A stretch of 64,000 nucleotides of DNA from Bombyx mori (GCF_030269925.1 NC_085128.1:8062501-8126500), one strand, 5' to 3'; positions 47,601 through 55,505 are shown, numbered from the stretch's first letter. The notes: generated from the letters alone by a model not told the origin. Made by a program: numbers and translations.

Positions 47601-47781
47601 TACGTGACTGCTATCTTAATTTGGTTTTTATTTCACAATTGCTTATATGTAATACATACTGATTTATTTATAATAGGATCGTCCTTGGGTTTTTGGACAT
47701 CTTCTACAGCTTCAGAGGCGCCTTGGACGGGAGAACTTTCCTCTCATCGAACAAACCTACTACCACAACCACACTGACATG
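32474..47781 (+). CDS. Syn: Synapsin gene, coding exons 1-6 (3' part beyond window)
   Basis: Synapsin is a presynaptic phosphoprotein that tethers synaptic vesicles in the reserve pool; its core has an ATP-grasp fold. Six exons join in phase: 32474-32605, 35430-35633, 36259-36419, 44077-44162, 46551-46677 and 47677-47781, each with GT-AG borders. The product includes RRFSSGDL (domain A PKA site), [18 protein letters not shown] (insect-conserved), and the core start [51 protein letters not shown] and [16 protein letters not shown]. These match insect and vertebrate synapsins residue for residue over long stretches. The translation start and the rest of the core (ATP-binding half) are not in the exons seen. 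Intron 3 carries a BEL/Pao element; intron 6 carries TIMP on the other strand. Confidence 0.97.
32757..32998 (+). repeat. Interspersed repeat, copy inverted relative to 56.7 kb
   Basis: Shares, in reverse complement, the blocks around 'gttgctctcaatta', 'cgccaacagatgtcgggaag', 'gtagctagatcgatttatcg' with 56706-56962. It ends at TA-rich 'attatatatatgt'. Class unknown. Confidence 0.65.
33160..33215 (+). repeat. Degenerate GACT microsatellite
   Basis: Runs of gaccgactgaccgactgact and similar 4-bp units, with gaps. Confidence 0.85.
33491..33724 (+). repeat. Bm1-type SINE, 5'-truncated
   Basis: 'attactggtggtaggacctc' to 'aagcaataaataaaaaaa'. It has small deletions near 33625 and 33695. Confidence 0.88.
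33747..33842 (-). repeat. LINE 3' end (family A tail), minus strand
   Basis: Poly-T, then 'gcccacccgatgatgagtag' and 'agcaatgccaggggcatagc'. It is shortened relative to other copies. Confidence 0.75.
33930..34140 (+). repeat. Decayed tRNA-headed SINE
   Basis: 'ttggtcgtcgtcgctttaaa', 'atcccgcaggcagatattaa' and 'ctatttttaccgcgaatcag' align with head and body of the Bm1-type SINE, but with many changes. Confidence 0.55.
34544..34819 (-). repeat. Bm1-type SINE, minus strand, head missing
   Basis: Poly-T, 'gcttagatgggtggacgagc' ... 'aggtcctaccaccagtgatt', and 'aattataattttgcgggttc'. Confidence 0.9.
35430..35633 (+). CDS. Syn: Synapsin coding exon 2
   Basis: Acceptor 'tttttaactag', donor GGTGAGC. 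It encodes a Gly/Ser/Pro/Ala-rich linker, then [19 protein letters not shown] and [13 protein letters not shown]. This block is nearly identical to the conserved linker of insect synapsins. Exon phase is 2 in, 1 out. The Ser-Pro pairs are potential proline-directed phosphorylation sites (inference). Confidence 0.97.
35775..36219 (+). mobile_element. 5'-truncated LINE (family A) in synapsin intron 2
   Basis: The frames carry [38 protein letters not shown] and [18 protein letters not shown], the ORF2 C-terminus shared with the copy at 45.9-46.3 kb. The standard 3' tail and A run follow. The reading frame is disrupted by an inverted insertion at 35974-35987. It fills most of intron 2 (35634-36258). 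Confidence 0.88.
35945..35987. repeat. 14-bp inverted repeat inside the LINE
   Basis: agccactgcggtca (35945-35958) is followed 15 bp later by its exact complement tgaccgcagtggct (35974-35987). The sister copy at about 46113 has only the first arm, so the second arm is an inserted inverted copy. Confidence 0.85.
36259..36419 (+). CDS. Syn: Synapsin coding exon 3 (start of core domain C)
   Basis: Acceptor 'tacgatttag', donor GTACGC at 36420. It encodes [20 protein letters not shown], then [20 protein letters not shown] and EFR. This is the N-terminal pre-ATP-grasp part of the synapsin core, and TDW-KYF-G and VEQAEF are hallmark motifs. Phase 2 in, 0 out. Confidence 0.98.
37147..37602 (-). repeat. 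3' LTR of the BEL/Pao element
   Basis: 456 bp, tgtatgtgagacg ... gacggcaca on the plus strand. It matches the copy at 42888-43343 at every position I compared. A short G-rich stretch (on the minus strand ttttggtgggcggta, 37603-37617) adjoins it inside, as a polypurine tract should. Confidence 0.95.
37739..39940 (-). pseudogene. BEL/Pao pol: RNase H and integrase, RT deleted
   Basis: This frame of 733 codons opens with the region that normally precedes the RT in BEL/Pao ([37 protein letters not shown]). At about residue 85 it passes straight to [20 protein letters not shown], which marks the RNase H start; the whole RT palm with YxDD is missing. RNase H acidic positions E109 and D141 are visible. 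The integrase has a zinc-binding HHCC region ([12 protein letters not shown] ... CLSKCVSC). Its D,D,E core follows at [20 protein letters not shown] and [12 protein letters not shown]. The C-terminal domain is SVVLIKSES ... [11 protein letters not shown]. The first codon is TTG, because the frame really continues from gag-pro across a TAG. Confidence 0.9.
39944..41974 (-). CDS. BEL/Pao gag and protease polyprotein
   Basis: 676 codons from an ATG at 41974. The N-terminal third is basic, followed by a gag region typical of BEL/Pao ([20 protein letters not shown]). Then come three Cys/His knuckles ([40 protein letters not shown]). The retropepsin-like protease has [11 protein letters not shown] at about residue 527; its active-site triplet is D-P-G rather than the more usual D-S-G. 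It ends HEELRRL and TAG. Gag builds the virus-like particle and the protease processes it. The frame is otherwise open and looks undecayed. Confidence 0.92.
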   Translation of the reverse strand: MSHSVKRKVSCAVLKKSKSRSMDTDEISVQDLPVLRRKRTLSLNRLKKTLVIARAAKYDSEQCNTFLACFPEVKKVVSAFEAAYGDIISLIDSCDEEAEDLLRMEFDDIYMEILSIYRQLTIKTGSELNTSLESSKVTSHNIKLPKISVPQFSGEIKGWPKFHDVFHSLIHNNATLTDSERMHYLISSLSGDAVALIRSFPYEGKFYQEAYQTLIDRYQNKRDLAFTCWKEILNVNLKLNSPSDFRRSLDLFNENLSILKGLNLPTDSWDFILSYLVLSKLDSNTRRAFEIQFSDSELPAFNDLKRFLQNKCEALIRDGHFFVHNRPAPDKPRSAAIHNVVSFNKKPVSTFLSNTPPKKNDSKDMLTPTTVVNSTPPTLKCSYCDGEHTIVSCESFSQKSVDDRYNHAKLHRWCFNCLRASHQLKNCKSIFRCKICRQNHHTLLHRDFCDTVHEDVTKSHSSINRLPPSSSQEPQTQAFTNMNGSSVVLLATANVEVRDSSGHFHTLRALIDPGSQSHFISNQAMERLGLKPKQTSRNVCGLGQSSTSVTGMVELQLGVHQKNLFNLTALILPSICAQMPTARLDLSSCEHLRNLRLADPNYNKPGPIDLLIGAEMFSTLLLPGNISGSPHEPSALNTIFGWILMGSVKCRDETKHSNSFFVREHDPPLHEELRRL
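42000..42497 (-). CDS. Hydrophobic 165-codon ORF in the BEL/Pao leader
   Basis: Lies between the primer site and gag, in a different frame from gag, and ends 26 bp before the gag ATG. The product is rich in Ile, Leu, Phe, Val and Tyr, with several stretches long enough to span a membrane ([44 protein letters not shown]). I know of no BEL/Pao protein like it. AT-rich DNA can yield such composition by chance, but an open frame this long in AT-rich sequence is uncommon. Treat as hypothetical. Confidence 0.25.
   Translation of the reverse strand: MVQSYILINIIVVLIPILNNITFGLILKHLNLNLNLYQSCFVTIKYRPRIDKLMSYFVNFYFIHFSFPYYLPTYKYRLVITVLCVCDIILILTTQVYEHIRHLLPELFNCKWVIDLVVLSFCIGCVITKHFTLQKHFTLIVYFPSNIQSTYFLIFYFFVLFFEFN
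42865..42882 (-). other. Primer binding site complementary to tRNA-Phe
   Basis: The plus strand reads tcccgggtttcggcacca, which equals the 3' end of eukaryotic tRNA-Phe (GAA) including CCA, all 18 bases. It begins 5 bp inside the 5' LTR edge at 42888. The minus-strand RNA therefore starts its site with TGG, as expected. Confidence 0.88.
42888..43343 (-). repeat. 5' LTR of the BEL/Pao element
   Basis: 456 bp, identical by eye to the 3' LTR. The CTAGC target duplication follows at 43344-43348. Confidence 0.95.
43541..43871 (+). repeat. Bm1-type SINE with a duplicated 3' end
   Basis: 'attactggtggtagaaccat' to an A-rich tail at 43791. The last 70 bp (gatgtctatgggctcc ... ccatctaagcaataaa) are then repeated to 43871 with their own tail. 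The two 3' ends differ slightly (aacaccagg against aacatcggg). Confidence 0.9.
44077..44162 (+). CDS. Syn: Synapsin coding exon 4
   Basis: Acceptor 'tttttaatag', donor GTAAGT at 44163. It encodes [20 protein letters not shown], then GTKVTRCF and the first two bases of Lys. It corresponds to the core segment between EQAEF and KPDFVLVRQ. Phase 0 in, 2 out, matching exons 3 and 5. Confidence 0.96.
44776..45519 (+). pseudogene. LINE ORF2 fragment, linker and N-terminal RT
   Basis: An open frame of 247 codons begins inside ORF2 ([28 protein letters not shown]-like linker) and reaches the RT opening: a [17 protein letters not shown] motif and [18 protein letters not shown]. The deletion follows 'GDRSD', and after about ten codons in the wrong frame it stops. 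The RT cannot function because the palm is absent. Confidence 0.82.
45490..46308 (+). pseudogene. LINE ORF2 fragments, post-RT domain
   Basis: Frame 45476-46048 contains the post-RT region ([20 protein letters not shown] ... [17 protein letters not shown]). A frameshift near 45840 moves the homology to frame 45841-46308 ([20 protein letters not shown] ... [12 protein letters not shown]). A small deletion in 'LWNPSTVF' relative to the intron 2 copy ([10 protein letters not shown]) is also visible. It has no independent function. Confidence 0.8.
46551..46677 (+). CDS. Syn: Synapsin coding exon 5
   Basis: Acceptor 'gatctactttag', donor GTAAGT at 46678. It encodes (K)[20 protein letters not shown], then [20 protein letters not shown] and FQ. 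KPDFVL-RQ and GVPS-NSL are signature synapsin motifs. Phase 2 in, 0 out. Confidence 0.98.
46678..47676 (+). other. Synapsin intron 5
   Basis: Holds the LINE 3' fragment at 47003-47279. Otherwise AT-rich and unassigned. Confidence 0.9.
47003..47279 (+). repeat. Jockey-like LINE 3' fragment
   Basis: 'ggtgcttctaggtaccacaa' ... 'cggtggtagattctgcgaag' ... 'ctatcagcataggtagggcg' and a short A run. It is the same 3' UTR as the 16.4- and 24.7-kb copies. Confidence 0.85.
47677..47781 (+). CDS. Syn: Synapsin coding exon 6
   Basis: Acceptor 'atttataatag', donor GTGAGT at 47782. It encodes [20 protein letters not shown], then [15 protein letters not shown], equivalent to the DKPWVF ... FPLI-QTFYPNH segment of other synapsins. 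Exactly 35 codons, phase 0 at both ends. The next expected exon (the G-loop and ATP-binding half of the core) was not found before 64000. Confidence 0.98.
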
Positions 47782-47867
47782 GTGAGTAGTTAACAAATAT
47801 AGATGCTTTTATGAAACTGAATGTGTTTCCTTAGAACCGAAATTTGTTTCACATTCGCTGGTGTAAA

Positions 47868-47970
47868 TGCATATTTAGTACGACTACAATTCAGACCCGA
47901 AGTCGAGGCGTCTCACTCATTTAACACCAGATGAACCATAAAATCATTCACCCGTTTATGAATAAAAAAA
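47868..47970 (+). repeat. Decayed SINE 3' end
   Basis: 'cattcgctggtgtaaatgca', 'ctcatttaacaccagatgaa' and 'cacccgtttatgaataaaaa' resemble the end of the Bm1-type SINE. Confidence 0.5.
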
Positions 47971-48439
47971 ATACAACAGTTCCATTTTCAGCTCAGTAAA
48001 GGCAACTTTAATAATTCAAGCGAATAAAAAAAGTGTTAATAAAACGACAATGTTTTCCATATGTATTTTTTATTTATTAAAAACTAACTATCACTATGGC
48101 TTGTTAATTTACAATCATTAACTTAGAAATAAATAATACAAAAAAAAATAACGTTAACGTTACATTTGTCTATAAAGACAAAACAACAATTTGGAAGCGT
48201 CCAAAGGAAAATAACAAATTATGTATAATACTAAGGTACATTTTCCAATAAGTAAATTCGTCACAAAGAATCATTTCACTTCCATTCACGTTCAGTCTCT
48301 CGAATCGATCGAACATTGTTAATTTTAGTAATAAATAAATCTCCACCTGATTTCGTGGTGCTTAAAAATACAAAAGTGATTCTCACTAAACGAAACGTAA
48401 CCGCACTGCGCTGTAGGTTGACAATTAATATAATGCTAA
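47971..48439. other. Unassigned AT-rich intronic DNA
   Basis: No exon is recognised. It may include the end of the TIMP 3' UTR. Confidence 0.4.
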
Positions 48440-48899
48440 AGGCTTCGTCAAACAGAACGCGTACTTAGCGCGCGTCAGAACGCTAAACTGACGGCGCGCT
48501 ATGACGCCGAGATGTGTTGTACTACTATGGTAACATACTGTCAAACAGAGCGCTAGCAGTACGCAACGCTCTGTCGCGCCGTTAGGACGTTTTGACGTCA
48601 GGCGTTGTAATTTTTTACTAATTCCAATTTAGCGTCCAGGTGAATGTGTATTAAAATACAGGATAATGCCCGAAAAAATTATAGAATTAATTAGAAAATA
48701 CTCATGCTTATACAATTCCGCATCTGAATCACTCGATATCTTAATACTTTTAAATTTTCGCACTGCTATCGAAAGGTACTATGATTTGGCGAATGCATTG
48801 CGTCAAGGAGCGTTGGACTCATCTAGTCAATTTGTGTGACATGAAAAGAGCGCGACGTTAAAACGCAGCGCTAAGTACGCGTTCTGTTTGACGAAGCCT
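48440..48899 (-). mobile_element. MITE with long terminal inverted repeats, copy 2
   Basis: Same family as 31323-31790 but in the opposite orientation, with matching blocks throughout (gacggcgcgctatgacgccg, cgcaacgctctgtcgcgccg, catctagtcaatttgtgtga). The ends are again AGGCTTCGTCAAACAGAACG and its complement. It lies just downstream of the TIMP stop codon (48986), probably in or near its 3' UTR. Confidence 0.85.
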
Positions 48900-48985
48900 T
48901 TAAGTTTATTATTTTTTCATTTGAATGTTTCGAATATATCCAGAAGGTACAGTTTAGTGTGAACATCTGCTTCGTGTTAGGTTAA

Positions 48986-49049
48986 TCAAGTCATAGTCAT
49001 AGTGTTGTTGAAACGTTGAGCTTGCATGCATCGGGTGAGCGCCGGGGCC
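48986..49049 (-). CDS. Timp: TIMP exon 6 (C-terminus)
   Basis: Acceptor 'tttatgttacag' at 49050. It encodes (R)APALTRCMQAQRFNNTMTMT and TGA (48986-48988). It aligns with the RCxW...x-C end of fly Timp and supplies the last cysteine. Confidence 0.9.
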
Positions 49050-52000
49050 CTGTAACATAAACCGTGACTCACATCCTGCACTTCAAACATATTCAAAGGC
49101 AAGCTGTTTACGCGTATACCCTTTTAATACCCTAAAGGAATGAACTAAAGTATAAAAATAGAAGATCGATAAACATCACGGATATTTTGAAGCGTCCGGG
49201 GTCTTACAGGTGGTACAGAGTCATGTGACTAACAGGATAAAAGAAAAATACGATGTATACTAAAAACCGCTTATAAAAATTGAGACTCCAATCTCAGGAG
49301 TCCATCTATTTACCCGAACAAATCCATTATCTTAGTTATATCTTCTACGACAATAACTTTCAGTTTTGTTCGATGACTCATCTTCATTATTTCTAAATCA
49401 AAACTTAAAGAGACAAATCTTTTACATGACATCGTAGTTCAACTGCTTTATCTGCGTCTCGATATAAAGTAGGTACTATATTCTTGTATAGACTCATAAT
49501 GTGAATAATGGTTACCTTGTCCAGTGGCAGCGTCTTTCGCGATCGTGAAGGCAGATGCCGTGTCGCTCGTAGCATTCGTTGTAGTTCGTCACGCAAGTGT
49601 TCGGAGATTTCGTGCGACGCCGCGTTTCGTGGACCTAAACATGATAAATTCTATTAAAACGAAAGAAATACACGTATATCCGAGAAAAAAATCATTGTCT
49701 GTAAAGTCTGTTTACTGACGATAGTTGAACGTGACAACGTCATAAGAAAATACGCCTCAGAGCGAGGTAACGCCGCATGAGTCATGTTTTTTCGTGCGTG
49801 CAGCCGGCTCCATCGAATTATAAGACGTTGTCACGTCAAAAACCTTATATTCGGTTCATTTCAAATGTTATACGTTAATTTTATATTAGAAAATATGATT
49901 ATCGTCGATCCCGATGAGATTAATCTTTTTAAAGTATATTTTAAGTCGTTTTAATGGTCCTTAGATCTTAGACGTAAAATGCGATATAATTCAACAACAA
50001 AAATGTATTAGCATATTGTATTTAATGAAGAAATTTAAAACAAAGTGTTATTGCCAGAGTTAATGAACAACTACGAGAATTAATGATTGTTTAGCATTAT
50101 TTTATCATTTCGAAGAATTGTGGTCGTATAATATCGTAGTAGTTAAACGTAAAACTTCGACAAAGTTTTATCAAACGATAAATTCCTATTAACCGAAGCG
50201 ATAAACTTTATAGTTTGAAACTGTTCGTCGGACTAGTTCATTCAACGGTTTTGGTGCATTATTATATGGTTGGTTATACATGGTAGATTTTATTAAAATT
50301 CTTTCTTACTGGCTCTCCTTTATGTTAGGCCGTCCTTTACGTATAAATTATGCACATATCTATCATTTACATATATATTATATTTTTTGTGAAGTGCTCG
50401 TAAGATAGGAAAGGTTGAGTAGTTGGTCTATGATATTATTTTTATTTATTACAGAATTCGTTTATAGATTTGGTGAAATCATTTGTTACGATTAAAATAT
50501 ACGTCTTGAATGATTAAAGCATTTTCAAACCTTTGTTTCGTTAACGTATACATAATTTCATCTCAAGATTAGACGTCTTTTTTTTAAACACAGCGTACCT
50601 TACAAGTACATCCTTGTTTGTAAAGAAGTCTGAAGCCTTTTCTTTGACGTGGTGTCACCTCCCGCCATTTGGCAATGTACCCGCAGAGGTAAATATGCGC
50701 TTCCAAATGCAACACTTGACCTGAAAATACATGATAATATATAAATAAAAAAGGTCATTTGAAAATTTCTCTTTCGTAATTTATTGTAGAATAAAGCAAC
50801 TCCGCGAGTGATCAATGGAAAAACTATTTAGGCGCCTGAACAAAATTTAATGCCCAAAATGTATGTACGTAAGGCGCATAGGGACGTGTACTAGTAATTA
50901 ATTTCTACGGACGATTTTTGTAATGAATTGATACTTTTTCATTACCTACCAAATTTATTAGCTTAATCTATGTCTATTGTTCAGTTGATCGAGTTCGGAC
51001 AATGAACATAAAAATTGGCATACTTAACAGAAACTGAATCAGCAGGATACAGATGTTATTTTTATTTTTAGTAAGTAGATTCGATACGAAAGCGTGTGTT
51101 TATTTTTAATTTTTAAAGCTATCTTTTTTTATTGGAGATGTTAAATTTAATATAGTTTCAGATTTTGTCACCATCAAATGTGTGGATTAGTGCCTTGCAT
51201 ATCTTGAAAACTATTCTGCTATTTGATCACCTTGATGATCTCAAGCTAAGTGCCTAAGCTGGACCTTAGATCCTGGTTTATTCCCCGTCGGAACCAGTTT
51301 CACGAAGAATACTTTGCTGTTTTGTATATAATATTGCTATTTGTCTCATATACGGAAAATCTGATCAAGATTAAGTGCAGAACGCATAATCTATTTTTTC
51401 GTTAAACATTACTAACTTTTTTCTAATTACCATATAAACGTACGGTTCCATAGTTTTTAAGTCTTATATTTAGATTCCAGTGAAGTAATACAGTGAACAA
51501 GTTGTTTTCCAGTCTACCGGTCGCCTACACAACTATGTAAGCACTTATCAATGAATTTTGTACTGACAAGTTGTATTTAAGCAATCCCTATTATTGATAA
51601 ATCCGCGTTGAAATCAAATAACAGCTTTCAGACTATAATGACTGGTTTCTTATGCGCCCTTGCCATATTCATGAAATAACCAGTCTATATAATAATGTTT
51701 TAGAGCTACCAAATCTAGTTGTCGCTTAAAAGTTTATTTATTGTTAATCAACTTTAACAAATAATGTAGAATGCTATTTAGTCTTGTCGGCTGTTGATAG
51801 CAAATCATGTTGTCAGATTTTGACACCTTGAGTTATTACTGACACTTCTTTCTACATATTCTATTCCGAATATCTATTCTGAATATTGAGCGATTACCGA
51901 AGTCAAAGGGAAATAAGTACTGTAAATAAGATTGGTAATTGCTACTACTTCGGATACCTAGATGATGTAGTAGTTTTAGCAATTCGACTTGAACCATCTT

Positions 52001-53498
52001 CTGATCAATAGACTAATAATCGAGCTGGATCGCTATAATCTATAATAAAATATAACAAAATTTGTACGCCGATATATAATACCTGTAATAACATAGGTCT
52101 CCCTCGGCTGTAGGCTGACTCCACAAAGGGACTCATGAGGGGGCGTAAATAACCGGCCGGATCTAAGCGCCGCCACAGCCTTGTCTGTTGCCTGTGAATA
52201 ATAACATGTTTCAATGCTCCGATTTATAAACGATTTTAGCAATTACATTAAATTGAGCTCCAGTTAAAGATTTATATTTTAGGATGTAGTATTTTGTTTT
52301 GAAGTTTATCTTATTTATATTTATTAATTTTAATGGTGCATTTATGTTACAGTATTGACAGATTTTTTAACCAAGATTGTCATATTCCAGAGAAATACTC
52401 TATCTAAAAAAAGTACAGAATATTTTTTTTATTGCCTATATGAATGTTTGAGATCACAGCCCATTTGGTGTTAAGTAGTTACCAGAGACATCTACAACGT
52501 AAATGCCACCACCCACCTTGAGATATGAATTCTATACGCACTAATGCTTCACGGCAGAAATAGGCAGGGTGGTGGTAAATACCCAGGCGGTCTCACAAGA
52601 GGTTCTGCCACCAGTAAATATTTAAACAAACGCAGACGGGCCGGTTTGGATCAATAAAATAATAATAAATTTGATTTCTGAAACAATCATATCGTTAAAG
52701 CGCTAAAAAGATTACATAGAGATCGCTGAATAAAAATTCTGTAATAACAATGTTTCGTCAATAGTAAAAGATGGCGATAAAAGTTATTGCCTTGATCGAA
52801 AGCTTATGCGTTTTTTATGATAGCATTGTGTAATATATTTTCGTCGTATTATGAAATACTTTTGAGATCATAGTGTTTTATGAGGCATGTTCAAGTTAAT
52901 CGATATTCTACAATTTAAAACGAGAAAGCCCTCATAATTTTCAAATTATTTGTGGTAAATCACGAGCAGCCATTTTGTTTTGTTGAACTTAAATACTCAC
53001 TGGAGATTGTTCAATTTACATTGATAATGTTCGTTAAATTAATAAATTTGTTGGAAGGATGAAATAAGCACAGAAATGTACACTCACTTTGAAAACGTTT
53101 CGAATTTTCACTTTGTAAATGTCGTAGTCTTCTCTCCCGCGAAATGTTTTCTGAACCCTGCCGACGATTACTGAAAAGAACTAATCTAGTGAATTTCGGA
53201 GCTTTTAAACAAGCGTAGTGGAAAATTTATATGAATACTCCGTTAGACATTTTCATCTTTTGATTTAATTAATTAGATCTTTACGATTAGCGGTATCCTT
53301 GTTAAATTTACTTAATTCCAAGAAATTGAATGGTAATCTCCGCACCTTTTAATTAGTTTAATCCTCCATAATTGGCGTGGACTTACCAAAATCACTTTTG
53401 CAATAATGAGTTTGCGGGTGTTCCAATGCGCACGTGCAGGCACTGGCGACGCGACAGCTCGCTGCCACCAATGCCAATGTCAGCCACCTCATCAACAT
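48986..53498 (-). CDS. Timp: TIMP, tissue inhibitor of metalloproteinases (complete, six coding exons)
   Basis: TIMP is a secreted inhibitor of matrix metalloproteinases; its N-terminal Cys chelates the catalytic zinc. Exons on the minus strand: 53387-53498, 53088-53170, 52083-52191, 50599-50720, 49516-49634 and 48986-49049, all GT-AG. They total 609 nt, exactly 202 codons plus stop, with phases agreeing at every junction. The signal peptide is 20 residues (MLMRWLTLALVAASCRVASA) and the mature protein begins CTC. Further motifs are HPQTHYC, the LCG motif after the variable loop, YLCGYIAKW, QRKGF and a C-terminal domain ending RCMQAQRFNNTMTMT. The mature part has 12 Cys, the canonical number. 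It lies antisense within synapsin intron 6. Confidence 0.96.
49516..49634 (-). CDS. Timp: TIMP exon 5 (C-terminal domain)
   Basis: Acceptor 'tttatcatgtttag', donor GTAACC at 49515. It encodes VHETRRRTKSPNTCVTNYNE, then CYERHGICLHDRERRCHWT. The pattern C-x-TNY-x-x-C ... C ... RC-W matches the TIMP C-terminal domain. The segment before NTC is shorter and more basic than in flies. Confidence 0.92.
50599..50720 (-). CDS. Timp: TIMP exon 4 (end of N-terminal domain)
   Basis: Acceptor 'gtattttcag', donor GTACGC at 50598. It encodes (G)QVLHLEAHIYLCGYIAKWRE, then VTPRQRKGFRLLYKQGCTCK. This parallels the 'LCSYVARWDDLTLSQRKG...GCNCK' stretch of vertebrate TIMPs very closely. Confidence 0.97.
52083..52191 (-). 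CDS. Timp: TIMP exon 3
   Basis: Acceptor 'ttattattcacag', donor GTATTA at 52082. It encodes ATDKAVAALRSGRLFTPPHE, then SLCGVSLQPRETYVIT(G). The TP-x-x-x-S-x-CGV motif is the TIMP loop that contacts the protease. Confidence 0.97.
52423..52617 (-). repeat. Bm1-type SINE fragment in TIMP intron 2
   Basis: Poly-T, 'gatcacagcccatttggtgt', 'cttcacggcagaaataggca' and 'gttctgccaccagtaa'. It has internal deletions. Confidence 0.8.
53088..53170 (-). CDS. Timp: TIMP exon 2
   Basis: Acceptor 'tagttcttttcag', donor GTGAGT at 53087. It encodes (V)IVGRVQKTFRGREDYDIYKV, then KIRNVFK. This is the first beta-strand pair of the N-terminal OB-fold domain. Confidence 0.95.
53387..53498 (-). CDS. Timp: TIMP exon 1 (signal peptide and inhibitory N-terminus)
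   Basis: Starts at ATG 53498 (a second ATG two codons later is also possible). The signal peptide is followed by CTCALEHPQTHYCKSDF, with donor GTAAGT at 53386. Cleavage before the first CTC would free the Cys that inhibits metalloproteinases. The 5' UTR and promoter lie above 53498 and were not resolved. Confidence 0.96.
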
Positions 53499-53567
53499 GT
53501 TATATCCGATATCTATAAAAAACATTTTAAATTATTCAATTATACTTTTCCTTATTATAACAAACTA

Positions 53568-53998
53568 GCCGCTCGCTCCGGCTCCGCTCGGGTATTTAAC
53601 AAAAAATTCAACGATATTTGACGTTGTTTTATTTTTTAAAATAAAAGAACACTTATTGCGGCATAACTATACTAGTTAGATGTATGCTGTCGCGACACTT
53701 TTTGTAAATTATAATGTGTTCTACAAAATCGTAGTTCATTATTTTATTCTATCATCAATAGTTTTCGCAGGGCACGCGATGTAAAGAATATTTTAGGTAA
53801 TTTTTTTTACACCTTGGGTTACATAATTGGAGTTCTAGTAAAAAATAAAGAATATAGCCTATGTCACTAGGGAATAGTGTTAGCTTCCAAACAGTGAAAG
53901 AATTTTTTAAATCGGTTCAGTAGTTTCGGAGCCTATTCAATACAAACAAATCTTTCCTCTTTATAATATTAATATTATTATTATTTTAGTATAGAAAA
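53568..53998 (+). repeat. Lepidopteran interspersed repeat ('actagccgctcgc' type)
   Basis: Starts 'actagccgctcgctccggct' and ends 'aatcggttcagtagtttcgg', 'caaacaaatctttcctcttt' and 'ttttagtatag'. It is related to 28255-28441 but longer. Confidence 0.65.
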
Positions 53999-53999
53999 G

Positions 54000-55290
54000 T
54001 CTAAAAATTATGAATATACTACGTCGCAAAGAATGTTCATTGCGATTTGGATACGTCTTACGTCTTGAGTACGTATTCTCTCAGTTTCATCATTTACTAA
54101 AGCGTCTCACGGCTACTCACGCATAATGTGGTAGGTACGCAGCTATTGTCAATTTTGTCTATTAAAGCTATAAAGCCAGGGCATCAATTGTTTTCAAAAC
54201 TTAAAGACAATCTCGGAGTATTGAGAAAATATTTTATTCATTATGCAATCCTAGTGTCCAACGATCGCGGTTAACCTGCATCGATTCAATTTGAACAATA
54301 GGCTTCTTTATAAAAGAACAATTGCTACAAAATATAAACGTTTGGCAATATACGTTGGATCCGGAAATTAAACGATAAACATCAACAGTCGGCAGTTGGC
54401 AGCGTATGCAGGAATTGAATAATCATGAATAACTGTTTTACGCGTTATGTTACATTTATTTATTTTATTTTCTTTGTATGCATGGTAGGGCGTGTACGCG
54501 GTCATGCGGGTAGGTGTTACTTTCCTGCCCATTTTACCGCGAAAGACTGGCTGTTGCAACAACACGATTAAAATTTCTGATACTTCTCTCTCATGAGCTG
54601 ACACTTATGTTACGATTTCTATGTGTAACCGTTTAACGCAAGCTCAAAACTACTGTATTACTAAGCGTATAACGTTACATTTTGCATAACAATAACTAAA
54701 CAAGTTCGTTCTCTCTATGGTCATATTATGCGTTTTTCTTTCAAGTTTAAATTCGGAGATTCGGTCAGAGCTCTTAGCGAGTTCCACTAAAATTTCTGGT
54801 GCATCGTGTGTGTTATGAACTCGCCGCAGATATAAATCAAACGATGAAGTAGCGTTCCAAACTCTAAGGGCCATTTAGTTATTTATTTAATGAAGGGTCT
54901 TCTAGTTTGATGATTCGTGGTGTAATTATACTTGACTGACATTTTGCTATTAAACATTATCTTATAAGGCGGGTTTATCCTTTATAATGATTTACATCGT
55001 TGTTTTATACGAAATAATTACATACATACATACATTTTATAACAATGATAAATTGATTTCAATTACACAAAACGTACGAAGGCAAACGAATTTTTGGTCG
55101 AAGCGGTGGTGCTCCCAATTGATTTTTTTTAGATAGCTTAAGTTGTAATGCGCCTTTCTATTTTTAGATTTCGTCTATCGATTTAGGTTCTATCCTACTT
55201 ATTCGGTGTGTTTTCGAAAAAATATATTATTATGGTAAGGATATATTAGCTTGAGGTCAATACCCCATATTGGACTATTATGGACCTGTC
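54000..55290. other. Unassigned intronic DNA
   Basis: A minus-strand frame at 54650-54874 is mildly protein-like. It matches nothing I know and has no clear splice context. Confidence 0.4.
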
Positions 55291-55295
55291 GGTTT

Positions 55296-55505
55296 CCTTC
55301 ATCCTGCCTATTTCTGCAGCGAATCAGGATTCAGAATGGAAGGATGGGCCTTTATGCAAAACAAGTGAGATTTTGACTTCAAATCTCAAGATGTGCGACG
55401 GGAAACACGTTGTGATATTCGTGGGTTCCGCTAACCACTCAAGATAATGACTCAAGACTAACCTCATCACATGGGCTCTTTTACTTATCAGCAGCAATAA
55501 AACTG
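55296..55505 (+). repeat. Decayed Bm1-type SINE
   Basis: 'tcctgcctatttctgcagcg', 'atctcaagatgtgcgacggg' and 'gggttccgctaaccactcaa' follow the SINE body order. Confidence 0.55.

Noticed and set aside
54650..54874. Minus-strand 74-codon frame in synapsin intron 6
   Set aside because: No family, no start or splice context, and not part of TIMP, whose exon chain is complete without it.
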